Counted from the stretch's first letter, positions 1 to 12,088 are shown. The stretch is DNA of 64,000 nt from Zoroaster sp. YZ-2022 (GCA_029582265.1 CM055816.1:5947690-6011689); one strand, 5' to 3'. Made by a program: numbers and translations. Notes: generated by a model not told the origin, from the letters alone.

Positions 1-883
1 AGCTATTTACACCCACACACCAACTCCTCAATTCGTATGGTGTAATTACCCACCTCCCCTTTTGTTGTCATATCCCTTTGTGTATTGTCCTATTTTTAAC
101 CTAGCTTTACCACAAGCCGCCACCTCTACCTGCCGCATCTACTTATTGTTTGGCTTACTAATCCCTCCTTTGTTCACTTCTGATACTCCTATTGGCTTTT
201 CTAGACGGATGCTTATCTTTAATTGGCTACTATTTTCCCGCTTTTTTGGATCCCGCCCATGATCCTTTGCATTCCCTTTTCCCTATAAATGGATGTGTTT
301 TTTATGTTTGTACTTTGTCAAAGCCTCTGATGAAGGCCACCCTCCCGATTTAATTTATATATATGGCATCAGCCATCTTTGCTCTCTACCCGTTTATATA
401 ATATTCAGGTCAGTTTCTCCCTATAAAATGTACTTTCTGTACAACCACGTAAAAGGCTTGTGTCCTAAGTTGTGTGATCCCCGCTACTACGAGTAGTCTA
501 GGCCGTAGTCTAGGTCATAATAAATTGTTGACAACTTTTGAAAATGTGCCTATGGCCTGTCGTGAAAAAAGAGCAGATTTACAGGCATCGGTTGGGGGAA
601 CTACCCCCCAAACTCCCCCCCCCCCCCCCGTTCGCCCATCTCCCATCCCCAGTATTTACACTACTGCCCCTGAGCATCATTTTGAAGGTTTGGAACTTTC
701 AGTTTTGTGTTTTCATTTATGTCATTGAAATTTTGTATTTGCTGCTCCGGGACAATTACTTTAACTGTAATTATAAGTTTCACATATTTTGTTTCAGTTG
801 ATGCAATCATAATAATAGTAATCGATGCGAATACCATGTGTTTTTTTTGGTGTTTTTTTACTGTTCATGTGCAATCGAATTTT
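1..883. other. No gene recognised
   Basis: AT-rich sequence with short open frames that carry no recognisable motif. A run of about 15 C lies near 615-629. I see no promoter, RNA gene or mobile-element end that I can support here. Confidence 0.5.
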
Positions 884-1057
884 GGCGCGCTTCAGGATGC
901 CACTATGTGGGACATCCTGCCAGCTGATTCCGAGAATGCGCTTGAGGCACCGCATGTGGAAGGCATTGAGCCGGCGCTCTTGCCTCATGCAGGTGGTCCA
1001 GGACTCACTTCCATAGAGTAAGGTACCGAGAAGGTTTACTCCTTTACACTTAGCCAT
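884..1057 (-). pseudogene. Fragment of non-LTR retrotransposon reverse transcriptase C-terminus
   Basis: About 58 codons on the minus strand contain LLYGSESWTT, RQERRLNAFHMRC and RILGISWQD. That block is typical of the region C-terminal to the reverse transcriptase core in RTE-like and related LINE proteins. Upstream and downstream parts of the protein are missing, and after ILKRA the frame runs into sequence that does not fit the family. It is a dead, short relic. The family assignment is from recognition of the motif and the exact clade is uncertain. Confidence 0.65.
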
Positions 1058-1329
1058 TGAGTCAAACTTGAACCTCTTCCACCCTGGCCGTTGACTGCCT
1101 GTTGCAGCTCATCCGCCCAGTGGTGCAGTGTAAACACCACCCCATCACGTGGTTTAGCCCGCCAGCTGAGGCAGTGTACCGGGGTGTGGCGCTTGGAGCC
1201 AGCAAGTGAGAGATTTAGGAGATGGATGAGAACCAGTGATGCCCGACCACTCTACTAGGTAGGGTGCAGCTGGCAGACAACAAAGGTACTATCCAAAGGT
1301 ACAAATCCAGAGCCCCTTCCACCCCTTAC

Positions 1330-1572
1330 ATCCCAATTATTATATACCAATACATTTGTATGGATCGAATCCTGCCTAAGTCGCCTGTGGGGTTTTTCCC
1401 CGCAGACACTCGGAAAGCACTGAGTACGTATACAGTGCTTCATACAGAATCGGTATAGGGCAAAAATCAAACAATTGTTTATCACATGACGTTTAAATAA
1501 ACTCGGTATTAGCATAGGAGCCAACATTGCTTTGTGGATTAAATACCAGCTGTATTATACCTGTGAACAAAT
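1330..1572 (+). mobile_element. SINE family B, copy 1
   Basis: About 240 bp match 8740-8972 closely, and the central part matches 34950-35155 on the other strand. Shared landmarks are GGATCGAATCCTGCC (resembling a pol III B box), CACTCGGAAAGCACTGAG and CGGTATAGGGCAAA. The third copy has a fuller tRNA-like head, so I read this as a 5'-truncated tRNA-derived SINE. Confidence 0.6.
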
Positions 1573-1911
1573 TATTATCAGGTGGTCGCTAAAGTGTTTC
1601 CTTTACACTTTTGACTGTAATGCCATAAACGCACTCCTGGGAAAATCGATGAATTGCACGGTCTCCTACACTGACAATGGAGCCTATACTTTATTAATTA
1701 TTTCCCTGGTTTCCTCAACAGTAAGCTCAGTCAAAGAAAGGCAAGGCAGGCAGATTGTATAGGAGGTTACCAGTGAACAGTTAGAGACTTGTGGGGACAA
1801 TCCGAGCAACATAAAGTACAAATCCTGATGTATATTAAGTGTGTTTCGTACGGAAGCTTTAAAGGGACATCGTAACAAAAAAGTATTGGATTAAGTCATA
1901 ATTATAGCATA

Positions 1912-2836
1912 CACTGTAAAAAATTACCGTAATTTTACGCCGAAAAGTTTGTAAATTCTACGGTGAATTACCGTAATCATCCCTTTCTCAGTGTTTTGCG
2001 GCCGAAACCCGTATTATGGCCGCTCCCATTGCACTCTGGGGTATATCCAATATGTAAATGATCTGACCTTAATTGACATAGCTTTGCGCTCGAATCATTT
2101 CCAATGTTTAAAATATGTGAAAATGGGTGATTTTAGGGCATTTTCAAATAATTTACTGTTAATTTTATGATTAAAAATGTAAGATTTTGATGTTCTCTTC
2201 TATGTTTATGTAAAAAGTACATTAAAAATTTAAAATATTGAAATATAGATTATAATTGCATGCCACCATGACTAAAAAGAGTTTCGAAAAGACAGTATAT
2301 ATATAAAGGATACATGTTTTGTACATTAGTGACTGGAGAGGATTAGGAGTGGTTGAAAAAAAGAACTAAACAACGCGTACGTGTAGGTAAGTGAAAAACA
2401 TTGTGTACAATAAACAGTTGCATTGATTAACTACACTATCTTATGGTGCTATAAAAAGGCCACATGCACATTGCAAGAATAGTGTGTAAGCGTCGCATTA
2501 GGATTCACGCGTCGCACCAGAAGTGTTATCGCATCGCAGTAGAAGCGTTCACCATTGCAGTTTTTTTCTCGTATGAAGAGCCGTATGTGACTAAATTTCG
2601 ACTAATTAATATATAAGACTAAAATAAATGTAAATCCACATTGCAGTTTTTTTCTCGTATGAAGAGCCGTTTGTGACTAAATTTCGACTAATTTATATAT
2701 AAGACTAAAATAAATGTAAATCCATATATTTACTAGAAAAACCAATTATACAAAAGCGGCAACCAGACTGGTCGGCAGCTAGCATGCATACGGTACTAAA
2801 CATAAATTTTGGGATTTATATTCCTTTAAGCCTGAT
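1912..2836. repeat. Dispersed element starting CACTGTAAAAAATTAC, copy 1
   Basis: The left end CACTGTAAAAAATTACCG and the interior around 2200-2300 are repeated at 3910-4110. The part 2556-2836 recurs at 4203-4397, with landmarks CTCGTATGAAGAGCCG, GACTAAATTTCGACTAA and GGCAACCAGACTGG. Within this copy 2638-2725 duplicates 2560-2640. It looks like a non-autonomous DNA transposon without coding capacity, and its class is not certain. Confidence 0.5.
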
Positions 2837-3029
2837 TCATACTTGACGTGAAAGCGAATGCAAAGCGAATTTTACGTCATCAAATTCGCGGCGAATGATT
2901 CGCGCAAGTTGAAATGTGTTCAACTTTTGTGAACCTTCGCCGCGAATATTTGCCGTAAACCATTGTCGACGTCACGAATTTCGCTTTGCATTCGCTTTCG
3001 TTTTCGCGTGAAGTATGAACCAGCCTTTA
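2826..3029. mobile_element. Foldback MITE of about 200 bp
   Basis: The left arm runs AGCCTGATTCATACTT...GCGAATGCAAAGCGAA and the right arm carries the reverse complement, ending AAGTATGAACCAGCCTTTA. The arms, rich in CGAAT and CGCGAA, pair over most of the element, leaving a short loop. There is no coding sequence. Superfamily is not assigned. Confidence 0.65.
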
Positions 3030-3286
3030 GTCTATCATTTACAAATTCAAACTAACCATATAGCACAATATAGGAACTGCACATTTAACTTATTTAATTA
3101 TCAAATTTTGGCGACAAATGATTTGATAAATTATTGGACCGTGGTAAAAATGGGAGGGACCCAATTTGAACTGCATATTTCACTTATATAATTATTTGAA
3201 AATAAATTATAGGACCAATACTGAAATAGTTACATGGGCGTTGATCGGTAGGGGATGGAGTGGGGTATTACATCAAATGTCTACCA

Positions 3287-3400
3287 GCTGTCCTAGTTTA
3301 AGATGAACACAGTGAACGATTTTTTGCTCATTTATGCAGCAGCAACAGTAATATGACCTTAGCACGTACGTGGCATTATAATCAAATTCTAGAATCATCG
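3287..3400. mobile_element. Relic of the TTAA-flanked MITE family
   Basis: Contains the interior landmarks of the MITEs at 12188-12400 and 63037-63248: GTCCTAGTTTAAGATGAACA, CAGTGAACGATT, CTCATTTATGCAGCAGC and AATATGACCTTA. The terminal repeats have decayed. Confidence 0.55.
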
Positions 3401-3728
3401 AACTGTGAAGAAAGAGCGTGTAATTAACAATGATTGTATTCTCATTTGTCTGGTCCTCTCGGTGGTTAGTAAACTGTGGCATTTTGTATGCATGGAATCA
3501 ACTAGGCACGTACTTGACATAAGAATCAAATTGTAGTAATTGTTACCAAACTGGATATGGAAACAAGAAAACCGAAATTAAAAAAATAACTATATTTTAT
3601 TGCTCTGTATGGCTTGGCGACTATATCGGGTATGGCCTTTTTTGGTGAACAATGTATCCAATATTGCATGAAAGGGCCCGTTATCGAGCATTTCGGTGAG
3701 GATCGAGTGTGTCATTAATAACGTTGTG

Positions 3729-3729
<1 letters not shown>

Positions 3730-3759
<30 letters not shown>
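3730..3759. repeat. (ATT)n microsatellite
   Basis: About ten ATT units. It may be the 3' tail of a decayed LINE or SINE, since two other retroelements in the window end in (ATT)n. Confidence 0.8.
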
Positions 3760-4116
3760 GGTTTATTAAAAATCTGAATGTGGCAGGCGCAAAGCTGAAT
3801 TGTATTCAAAATGTACATTTAAAAGATGCAATAACCTTAAGCGTGTAACCTCTCACATAATATGGTACACTGTTGCTTTATCACGTGATTTGGGCAAGAT
3901 TTTGCATACACTGTAAAGTGTGTAAATTCTGCGAAAAATGTGAATTACCGTGATCATCCCTTTCCCAGTGTATTTTCTTATTTACTGTTATTTTTATGAC
4001 AAAAAAGTAAAATTTTGATATTTTCTGCTATGTTGATGTAAAAAGTATAGAATATTGAAATATAGATTATAATTGCATATCACCATGAATAAAAAAAGTT
4101 TTGAAAAGACAGTTAA

Positions 4117-4465
4117 CTACAACACTAATTCAGAAACAAAACCTTTCTGTAAAATAATAATGTATGGGATGTGGAGGACTTTTATCGCGTCGCACTAGAA
4201 GTGTTCACCATTGCATTTTTTTCTCGTATGAAGAGCCGTATGTGACTAAATTTCGACTAATTAATATATAAGACTAAAATAAATGTAAATCCATATATTT
4301 ACTAGAAAAACCAAGTATACAAAAGCGGCAACCAGACTGGTTGGCAGCTAGCATGCATACGGTACTAAACATGAATTTTGGGATTTATATTCCTTTAAAA
4401 AAGTCCTCCACAGCCCATACATTATTATTTGACAGAAAGGTTTTGTTTCTGAATTAGTGTTGTAG
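4117..4465. mobile_element. TTAA-flanked MITE with about 70-bp terminal inverted repeats
   Basis: TTAA at 4113-4116 and at 4466-4469 flank an element beginning CTACAACACTAATTCAGAAA and ending with the reverse complement. The arms extend to about GGAGGACTTTT / AAAAGTCCTCC. The loop holds a copy of the repeat seen at 2556-2836. A TTAA target duplication points to a piggyBac- or Kolobok-like mobiliser. A further left end of the same family is at 5871-5945. Confidence 0.7.
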
Positions 4466-4707
4466 TTAACAAACAATGTTGCTAATCCTGTTACAAATAT
4501 TTACAACCTAAACCTAGTCTCGATCCCAGCTACCTACATGGAAAGTGAGCATTCTAAACCACAAGACTACCATGTCACTCGAATTACTCGAAGTACAAAA
4601 GAACCTTTGTAAAATTGTATTTATAAAATAATATAAATTGTTCAATGCAGAAAAATATTGCGCAGGCCTACAGGGTTCACTTGTCCCCATCGCCCAGGGC
4701 CGTAGCG

Positions 4708-5870
4708 AGCGGGGGGGGGGGGGGGGGCAGGAGGTATGGTGTGCGACACCCCAATAATTGTTCTCAGTCGGCAAATCAAAGGTACTAGAGCAAGGGTTGG
4801 TCCATAATAAATTTTCATTCAGCAACATTTGTTTGTTTTATATACTGATGCCTACTTTCACAAAAACTATTTTAAAGCAGAACTATTAATTAAAGTAATG
4901 TTTATTATATACATGTACAACTACAACACTGTCCCAAATATGTCCCACAAGTTGCATGTTGAGATAATCAAATTTGTCACCCAACTAACTGTATTTATAT
5001 ATGTAATGGAATTACATTTATATACGTAATGGAATACATTCATCAAATGTTTTTTGAAGCCTTTTTGTCTATAATTTCAGTATAACTATTTTTTCCATAT
5101 GAATTATTAAAGTTCATGAGACAATTTATTTCACATAATAAACAATCTGAATGTATTTTTAATATTGCTGAAGCTGTCATATAGGCCAGAGTTATGCATC
5201 AACAAATACATTATCCTAACAGAAAATAAATATATTTTACTACAGAAAAGATTTTCCTACAGTTCATGAGTTCAAAGCTAAAATTAAGTCTTAATTGTTA
5301 ACCTGGAGATCCTGGTAAAATTATTTATGTGTATTTTCTGAAAAAATGTGAGTAGACTTTCACGGGTCAGTAAGTCTGACCGAGTTCCAATGACCAGTTG
5401 TAACAGTTGTACAGTTGTAACAGTTAAAGAATTGCCAATCATGAAAAATTGTTTTGACATTTATTAATATTTCATTTGTATTTGTTACTTTCCTTCTGTT
5501 TCTTTGATTTATATTGGATGTTACGAACTTAGAATAGTGGCTGGATTATTTTAATTTCTTTATAATTATTGTTTAATTCTTATTATTTTACTTTATTGCA
5601 TTTCCCACTTTTGTATTGTTGCTGATTCTTCAGTTAGATCAGTTTGCTTACACTTTTATTGTAATTTACTGAATGAGAGATTTTATAATTCATCTCGTTT
5701 CCACTAATCATTTTGTTGTAAACCTTGTTGTATAAAGTTAATATTTCCCAGTTATTTGTAAATTCATAGCCCACCATTGTTCAGTGAATTAGAAACCCTA
5801 AATTCACTGTATCACTGGTTACAGCTATTTCAGATGAAGACCATCTGGACTTATGCCTCCAGTTTTTTTG
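4708..5870. other. No gene recognised
   Basis: A run of about 20 G at 4709-4727 is followed by AT-rich sequence with no conserved frame or repeat that I can support. The open frame on the minus strand across the G run is not protein-like. Confidence 0.5.
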
Positions 5871-5973
5871 TTAACTACAACACTAATTCAGAAAAAAACT
5901 TTCTGTAAAACAATAATGTATGGGCTGTGGATGGCTCTTCTAGGGCTCTTCATACGAGAAAAACTGAATGGTG

Positions 5974-6233
5974 AACACTTCTAGTGCGACACGACAACAC
6001 TTCTAGTGCGATGTGACAACACTTCTAGTGCGATGCGAAAACACTTCTAGTGCGACGCGACAACATTTCTAGCGCGACGCGACAACACTTCTAGTGCGAC
6101 GCGACAACACTTCTAATGCGACGCAACAACACTTCTAGTGGGACGCGACAACACTTCTAGTGCGACGCGACAACACTTCTAGTGCGACGCGACAACATTT
6201 CTAGTGCGACGCGACAACACTTCTAGTGCGACG
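5974..6233. repeat. 22-bp minisatellite, about 11-12 units
   Basis: The unit CGACGCGACAACACTTCTAG plus TG is repeated with few changes. The same segment occurs singly in the dispersed element at 2490-2555 and 4185-4210 (inverted), so this array grew from an internal piece of that element. The flank 5871-5945 is a copy of the arm of the MITE at 4117-4465. Confidence 0.85.
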
Positions 6234-6260
6234 GTGAACCGTAAATTATACGGCACATTT

Positions 6261-6602
6261 TCACAACGGAGTGTCGTGGCCGAGCGGTCTAGCTTACCGG
6301 ACTCAAGTTCTGGTGTTAGCAGCAGAATGTGGGTTCGAATCCCGGCCGTGACACTTATGTCCTTGAGCAAGACACTTAACCATAATTGCTTCTCTCCACC
6401 CAGGGGTTAAATGGGTACCTGTGAGGGCAGAGTTGGTTGATTAGCCCTATATGCGCTGTAATGGCAGCAATTGAGCTGTATACTCCCCAGGGAGCTGAGA
6501 TGGTTTCAGGAATGATTTATGAGCCTTATGCGCCTTGAGCACCACTCAGTTGGTGGATACGTGCGCTATATAAGTCCACACATTATTATTATTATTATTA
6601 AC
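6261..6602 (+). mobile_element. tRNA-Leu(CAA)-like SINE, family A, copy 1
   Basis: The head GTCGTGGCCGAGCGGTCTAG to CCGGCCGTGAC folds as a cloverleaf. GTCGTGG pairs with CCGTGAC, the anticodon stem CCGGA/TCTGG encloses CTCAAGT (anticodon CAA), and A and B box sequences are present (GTGGCCGAGCGG, GGTTCGAATCC). A body of about 180 bp follows and the tail is (ATT)n. The last 80 bp, from GCGCCTTGAGC to GTGCGCTATA, resemble the 3' end of the LINE at 17696-21560. It is therefore a retroposed SINE, not a tRNA gene. Confidence 0.85.
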
Positions 6603-6989
6603 GGTGCCCGTAAATATTACAGGCACAACACAAATACCCCGTTAAATGTGGTTGAACCAAATTGTGGTTGAACCATGGATGAACAAAAAAAAGTGTTGGT
6701 CACATAACTGTAACGTGATCAGTGGCGTAGCTACGGTTGTTTCCAGGGGGAAAAGACAAGCAAATTTCGAATTATCTACAGAACCATACACAACTAAAAC
6801 AGAACCATACATCGATCTGAATTATTTTCTTCTCCTCGATTATCACGGTAGTTTGTCCCCAAAACGCAAATTTCCGATTGTTGTCAAAATCCCGTCGGGG
6901 GCGGTAGTTTCCCTGCCCCCTTTAACAACGCCATTCCTGCAGCGTGATAAAATAATCTTTACATCTGAATTTGTTTATCACAAAACACA

Positions 6990-7228
6990 TAGACACGTTG
7001 AAATTGGTATGGAACCATACGGTTAAATTCCCAAACTAATCCATCAATATATATATAGACTAGGTTTAGGTTGTAAATATTTGACACGTTGAAATTGGTA
7101 TGGAACCATACGGTTAAATTCCCAAACTAATCCATCAATATATATATAGACTAGGTTTAGGTTGTAAATATTTGACATGTTGACATTGGTATAGAACCAT
7201 ACGGTTAAATTCCCAAACTAATCCATCA
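6990..7228. repeat. 91-bp tandem repeat, about 2.6 units
   Basis: The unit starts ACACGTTGAAATTGGTATGG and ends GGTTGTAAATATTTG. Copies begin near 6991, 7082 and 7173. The end of the unit matches the inverse of 4492-4520. Confidence 0.85.
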
Positions 7229-7400
7229 TACCGTAATAATCGAGGAGATGAAAAAATAACTCAGAAGATGTGTGTTTTCCGGTTCCTCACCCCCATCTAT
7301 CACACCAAGCCGTTCATTCATTGCAATACACATGTACATATTTACAAATTTTGGGAACATTATATAGGACTATGCCATGGCATGCAATGGACATTTAAAC

Positions 7401-7540
7401 CTTCTTGTTTGGGGTGGTGCCCAAACACCTCTTGATATTGTTCGGTTTTTTTAGGTGTTCGAGCGACAGGGCGAACACCTCTTGATATTGTTCTGTTTTT
7501 TTAGGTGTTCGAGCGACAGCGCGAATGAGGTTGTGCCCTA
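7401..7540. repeat. Tandem AGGTGTTCG hairpin units, related to the 21.8-26.7 kb satellite
   Basis: AGGTGTTCGAGCGACAGGG is followed by CGAACACCT, then CTTGATATTGTTC and a T-run; the block is repeated 60 bp on. The same hairpin arms and the same NNTTGTTCGGTTTTTT spacer head the units of the large satellite, so the two loci belong to one family. Confidence 0.65.
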
Positions 7541-8739
7541 ACATGTAGTTGTGCCCTATATCGAATTACACTAAATCAAAGTTTAATTTTGATTCTGCAG
7601 TTTTAAGGCAAAGATGATGATAGTATTCCCTATTGTCTAGGTAAAGTTACATTAAAAATAGTGAAACGTTCAGTTGTTCTCGACACCAGCAGATCACGTA
7701 TTTGAAGGCTGTATGAGAATACGTCGTTCAACTGCAATACAGATATGAAATTTGGTTCCGTCTGACTTTGAGCATTGGTGGCTTGGTTTCTATCAGCCCA
7801 CGGAATTAAATATGTCTCGTACTGATTGGTCAAATACTCAGTGCCAAGCTTCCTGCTGATTGGTTTACAATGATGGTACTCATGCATATGCATATATTAT
7901 GCAAGGAAACCTTTAGCCCTCATTGGTTAAGATGTCTGTCATACGTGTGACGTCAGGTCTATCAACTAAGCCCTGGCTCTGGATTTATACAATCAGTAAT
8001 AAGCAAATAATGTATTGTGTGAGTTTGATTATGATCACGTGCAGTTGACTCTTCAAGATAATTGGTCAAATTTAAATTATCAGCAAATCATTATTTTAAA
8101 TAACCTCACTTGGTGTGAAAGTTGTGAACAAAATTCATTTCCTAAATTCGCAATTGTTATTGAAAAACTTTCCACAACCTTTTCTTTGTTCACAACCTTA
8201 AATAATAAATCAAATTTGGAAAAATTGTCACAACACTTCTCAGGTTGATCAATCTTAATTAAACCTTAAGATGAAACATGCATTACAAGACAAATTACCC
8301 ACAAAAGTCCAACCTGCTGCGCCAGATTTGGATGTTATTTAATTGCGGATATAATTTCATTTCATTTCATTTCATTTTAGTTTATCAATTTATATTTTTA
8401 TTAGAATTTTGTTTGGTTTGAATATCAAAATAAATACAATATAAAAAATTCATTGGTCATGGATTAGGGTCTGTGATTGAAGGCAATATAAAAATCAGCT
8501 TGGAAAAAACAAGTTCAACCAAAATCACGTTTGACCAGAGCTGTACATGTATCGCCAAACTTAACTGTAATTGGCCACATTCTGCTTTATATCTTTACAT
8601 CAGCTGACTGTCTGAAGGATCATGATGACGTCATTCCATAAATTAAACTATACCAGCAGTCTTTGAAAATCCCTCTTTGGATGCTCTGATTGGTCAGTGG
8701 TTGATCTTACATAAGAATGTTGTGCGCACACACTTTAAG
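7541..8739. other. No gene recognised
   Basis: AT-rich sequence. A short (CATTT)n stretch lies near 8355-8380. I see no conserved frame or splice-flanked exon that I can support. Confidence 0.5.
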
Positions 8740-8972
8740 TCCAATTATTATATACCAATACATTTGTATGGATCGAATCCTGCCTAAGTCGCCTGTGGGT
8801 TTTTTCCCCGCAGACACTCGGAAAGCACTGAGTATACAGTGATTCATACAGAGTCGGTATAGGGCAAACATCAAATCAACTGTTTATCACATGACGTTTA
8901 AATAAACTCTGATAGGAGCTATCATTGCTTTGTGGAGTAAATACCAGCTGTATCATATCTGTGAACAGGTAA
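8740..8972 (+). mobile_element. SINE family B, copy 2
   Basis: Close match to 1330-1572 over its full length, with small indels. It begins with the same CCAATTATTATATACCAATA and contains GGATCGAATCCTGCC and CACTCGGAAAGCACTGAG. See copy 1 for the reading. Confidence 0.6.
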
Positions 8973-9589
8973 ATTGGCATGTATGGCCCCTTTGCAGTCG
9001 CGTAACTTATACGGTTGGTTTAATATGTGGGCAATTGGAGAGTAGAACCAGGATTTTCAAGTCCTTTTGCCCACATTGAATTTACCAGTGACCATATAGA
9101 AGTATTGCATTCAACACAGTGATGACTTAGCTCAGACTGACTCACTGGATCTCTTCTAAACACAGTCTAAATAGCAACTATACACTCATTAAAAGAACTA
9201 TTGGCAATCTCATAACAAATCAATTATAACTGTTTTACTTTAAAACACAGTGTAAAAATTCCCAGAAAATATCTATCTCAGGTGCTATCGTGTTAGCAAA
9301 CTTTGATAAAATTATTTTTAGTAAAATTTAGTAAAATTATTAGCGAAATTATTGCCAAAATTAATTTGTCATACAAAGACAGAAATTCAATGAACCAATA
9401 CGAACAACCTCTCGACGACACAATGAAATAAGGTGAGACTTAACAGATTGGTTTTTATACATACTTATATCTTAGTAAATTAGTATAGATGCATTTACAT
9501 ACATTTTACTAAAAGTGTATACTAGTTTTAATATAACTGTTATAACTTAGAACAAGTATGGGCCTTACTGGTTATTAATGCTGCTATGT

Positions 9590-10370
9590 TGGGCTTTGCT
9601 ATTTTTCTACTGGTTAAAGCTTCTATGTTGATTTTAACGACGGTGGTCGTCTGGGTAAACTATTGCCATTTATATTATAATGTTTCAACCATAGGTAGGC
9701 GGAGCGCACATGCGTAGTATATGCCCATAGGAAGGACCAAGCTATTATGTACATTATATCCACATGCCGGCCTCTGATTGGATATCTCATCTTGAAAATA
9801 CCTGGTATTATCAAGCTTGTGGGCGCGATTATTTTAATGAGCGAGAGATGAGCTTTTCTATTTTTCTACTGGCTATTAATGCTGCTATGTTGATTTTAAC
9901 GACGGTGGTCCTCTGGGTAAACTATTGCCATGTATATTACAATGTTTCAACCATAGGTAGGCGGAGCGCACATGCGTAGTATATGCCCATAGGAAGGACC
10001 AAGCTATTATGTACATCATATCCACATGCCGGCCTCTGATTGGATATCTCATCTTGAAAATACCTGGTATTATCAAGCTTGTGGGCGCGATTATTTTAAT
10101 GAGCGAGAGATGAGCTTTGCTATTTTTCTACTGGCTATTAATGCTGCTATGTTGATTTTAACGACGGTGGTCCTCTGGGTAAACTATTGCCATGTATATT
10201 ATAATGTTCCAACCATAGGTAGGCGGAGCGTACATGCGTATTATATGCCCATAGGAAGGACCAATTATAAAGCTATATATGTACGTCATATCCACATGCC
10301 GGCCTCTGGAAAATACCTGATATCATCAAGCTTGTGGGCGCGATTCTTTTAATGAGCGAGAGATGAGCGG
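9590..10370. repeat. 262-bp unit, three tandem copies, directly upstream of a probable first exon
   Basis: Copies begin near 9590, 9851 and 10113, the last slightly shortened. Each holds TCTGATTGGATATCTCATC (an inverted CCAAT core, ATTGG), GTGGGCGCGATT, TTTTAATGAGCGAGAGATGAGC and AGGTAGGCGGAGCG. Open frames exist on both strands of every copy, which is a by-product of the repeat. The third copy ends 12 bp before the ATG of the exon at 10382, so the duplicated segment probably includes the promoter and 5' UTR. Similarity between copies is very high. Confidence 0.75.
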
Positions 10371-10381
10371 TTTCAGTTAGA

Positions 10382-10548
10382 ATGGACCAGCGCGGCACGG
10401 AAAGGAGACGCAAACCTGGAGTTCCAGAAAGCTTTCTTTCATCGTGGATAGAGTTGTTCCTTACATTTCCTGAGGAGATTGCATCTAGTTTCATCGGACG
10501 AGATGACCACCTTGCAATGGATGAGATTCTTGGTCGTTGTGCTGTGGG
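10382..10548 (+). CDS. Probable first coding exon of an unidentified host gene
   Basis: An ATG in fair context (TTAGAATGG) opens 55 codons plus two bases, ending GCTGTGGG before the donor GTAAGTAA. The peptide begins MDQRGTERRRKPGVPE and continues with a mixed hydrophobic and acidic stretch (FLSSWIELFLTFPEE, IGRDDHLAMDEIL). Base composition rises sharply in GC against the flanks, as expected of a real exon. Intron phase would be 2. I do not recognise the family and found no second exon in the window. The tandem repeat immediately upstream probably carries its promoter. An unspliced pseudo-open frame remains possible. Confidence 0.5.
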
Positions 10549-10855
10549 GTAAGTAACATTTGTGATCGGATCCTACAAAAAGAGTCTTTTCTGATCTCAG
10601 TAAAGCAAGCACAATGTATTGTAAATAGATTGTTATTGGAAGAGATCCATTGATTCGTTTTATGAAAAGGCAGTTTGGCTATTTCAGACTCATTTTGTAA
10701 GATAATATCACATTTTCCCCTTTTCGGTTGTTTAATCAGTGAAAAGGCCGAGATTCATTCGTATACAAAACAATAAAATTAAAAATAAAACTGACGTTTG
10801 GCTGCAGCAAACAATAATTTTCACTAATCAAACGACCGAAATATGTTATTGTTTT
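10549..10855 (+). other. Start of intron after the exon at 10382
   Basis: It opens with a good donor (GTAAGT). The rest is AT-rich without recognisable features. Confidence 0.4.
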
Positions 10856-11345
10856 AGCAGTGTGCTCCATTTTCACAATATCCAGTTTTGGGCAATTTTT
10901 TAAAAGTGTGCCCCCTTTTCACAATGTTCTATTTTTGGCAGATTGTCCCCTCTTAACAATGTACCTTTTTTTAGCAGGTTACCCCTCTTAAAAATGTACT
11001 TTTTTAGCAGGTTACTCCTCTTAACAATGTACCTTTTTTTAGCAGGCTACATCTCTTAACAATGTACCTTTTTTTAGCAGGTTACCTCTCTTAACAATGT
11101 ACCTTTTTATCAGTGTACCCCCTATTTAACATGTACCCCTATTTACCGTGTACCCACATTTGCAATGTAACCCTTATTTGCTGTGATCCCTTTTCACAGT
11201 ATAAACCTTTCTTGACACTTTGACTCTTTTTTGTAACGTATCCCATTTTTAACAGCATGCCTCCGTTTCACAATTGTACTCCCTTTTGCAGTGTGACACC
11301 TTTTCACAATGTACCCTCATTTTACCAGCGCACCCTCTTTTCATA
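10856..11345. repeat. Degenerate short tandem repeat
   Basis: Loose units of about 27-36 bp of the form CCCCTCTTAACAATGTACCTTTTTTAGCAGGTTA. They are clearest at 10940-11110 and decay on both sides. Confidence 0.65.
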
Positions 11346-11519
11346 ATGTAGACCTTTTGCCACACAAACCAAAATAAGCAAATATATAGCATAATAAATG
11401 AGTTCACTAACCTCTTCATTTCAACTGTACGCCTTGGCAATGTATAAACTATATAAATAATGTATAACTAGAAATTATTCGTCGATATTGTTTGATATCA
11501 AATTCAACAAATCCTTAAG

Positions 11520-12088
11520 TGAAAGTAATGAAATCTGCTATACTACAACATTAATAATAGACACATGATGGGACGAGTAATGAAATCTGCTATACTACAA
11601 CATTAATAATACACACATGATGGGACGAGTAATGAAATCTGCTATACTACATTAATAATACACACATGATGGGACGAGTAATGAAATCTGCTATACTACA
11701 ACATTAATAATACACACATGATGGGACGAGTAATGAAATCTGCTATACTACAACGTTAATAATACACACATGATGAGACGAGTAATGAAATCTGCTATAC
11801 TACAACATTAATAATACACACATGATGGGACGAGTAATGAAATCTGCTATACTACAACATTAATAATAGACACATGATGGGACGAGTAATGAAATCTGCT
11901 ATACTACAACATTAATAATAGACACATGATGGGACGAGTAATGAAATCTGCTATACTACAACATTAATAATAGACACATGATGAGACGAGTAATGAAATC
12001 TGCTATACTACAACATTAATAATACACACATGATGGGACGAGTAATGAAATCTGCTATACTACAACATTAATAATACACACATGATGA
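11520..12088. repeat. 52-bp minisatellite, about 11 units
   Basis: The unit GAGTAATGAAATCTGC followed by TATACTACAACATTAATAA and TACACACATGATGGGAC is repeated with very few substitutions. One unit near 11650 lacks three bases. Non-coding. Confidence 0.9.

Noticed and set aside
4514..4828. 104-codon minus-strand open frame
   Set aside because: It crosses a run of 20 G giving poly-Pro; the rest shows no recognisable family.
6265..6348. tRNA-Leu(CAA) gene
   Set aside because: The cloverleaf is good, but a SINE body and (ATT)n tail follow, and a second copy exists at 29769. It is a SINE head.
9623..10352. Conserved open frames on both strands
   Set aside because: Conservation comes from the 262-bp tandem repeat; both strands are open equally and no start context or family is recognised.
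11520..12088. CRISPR-like array
   Set aside because: The 52-bp units are contiguous, with no unique spacers, and the genome is eukaryotic.
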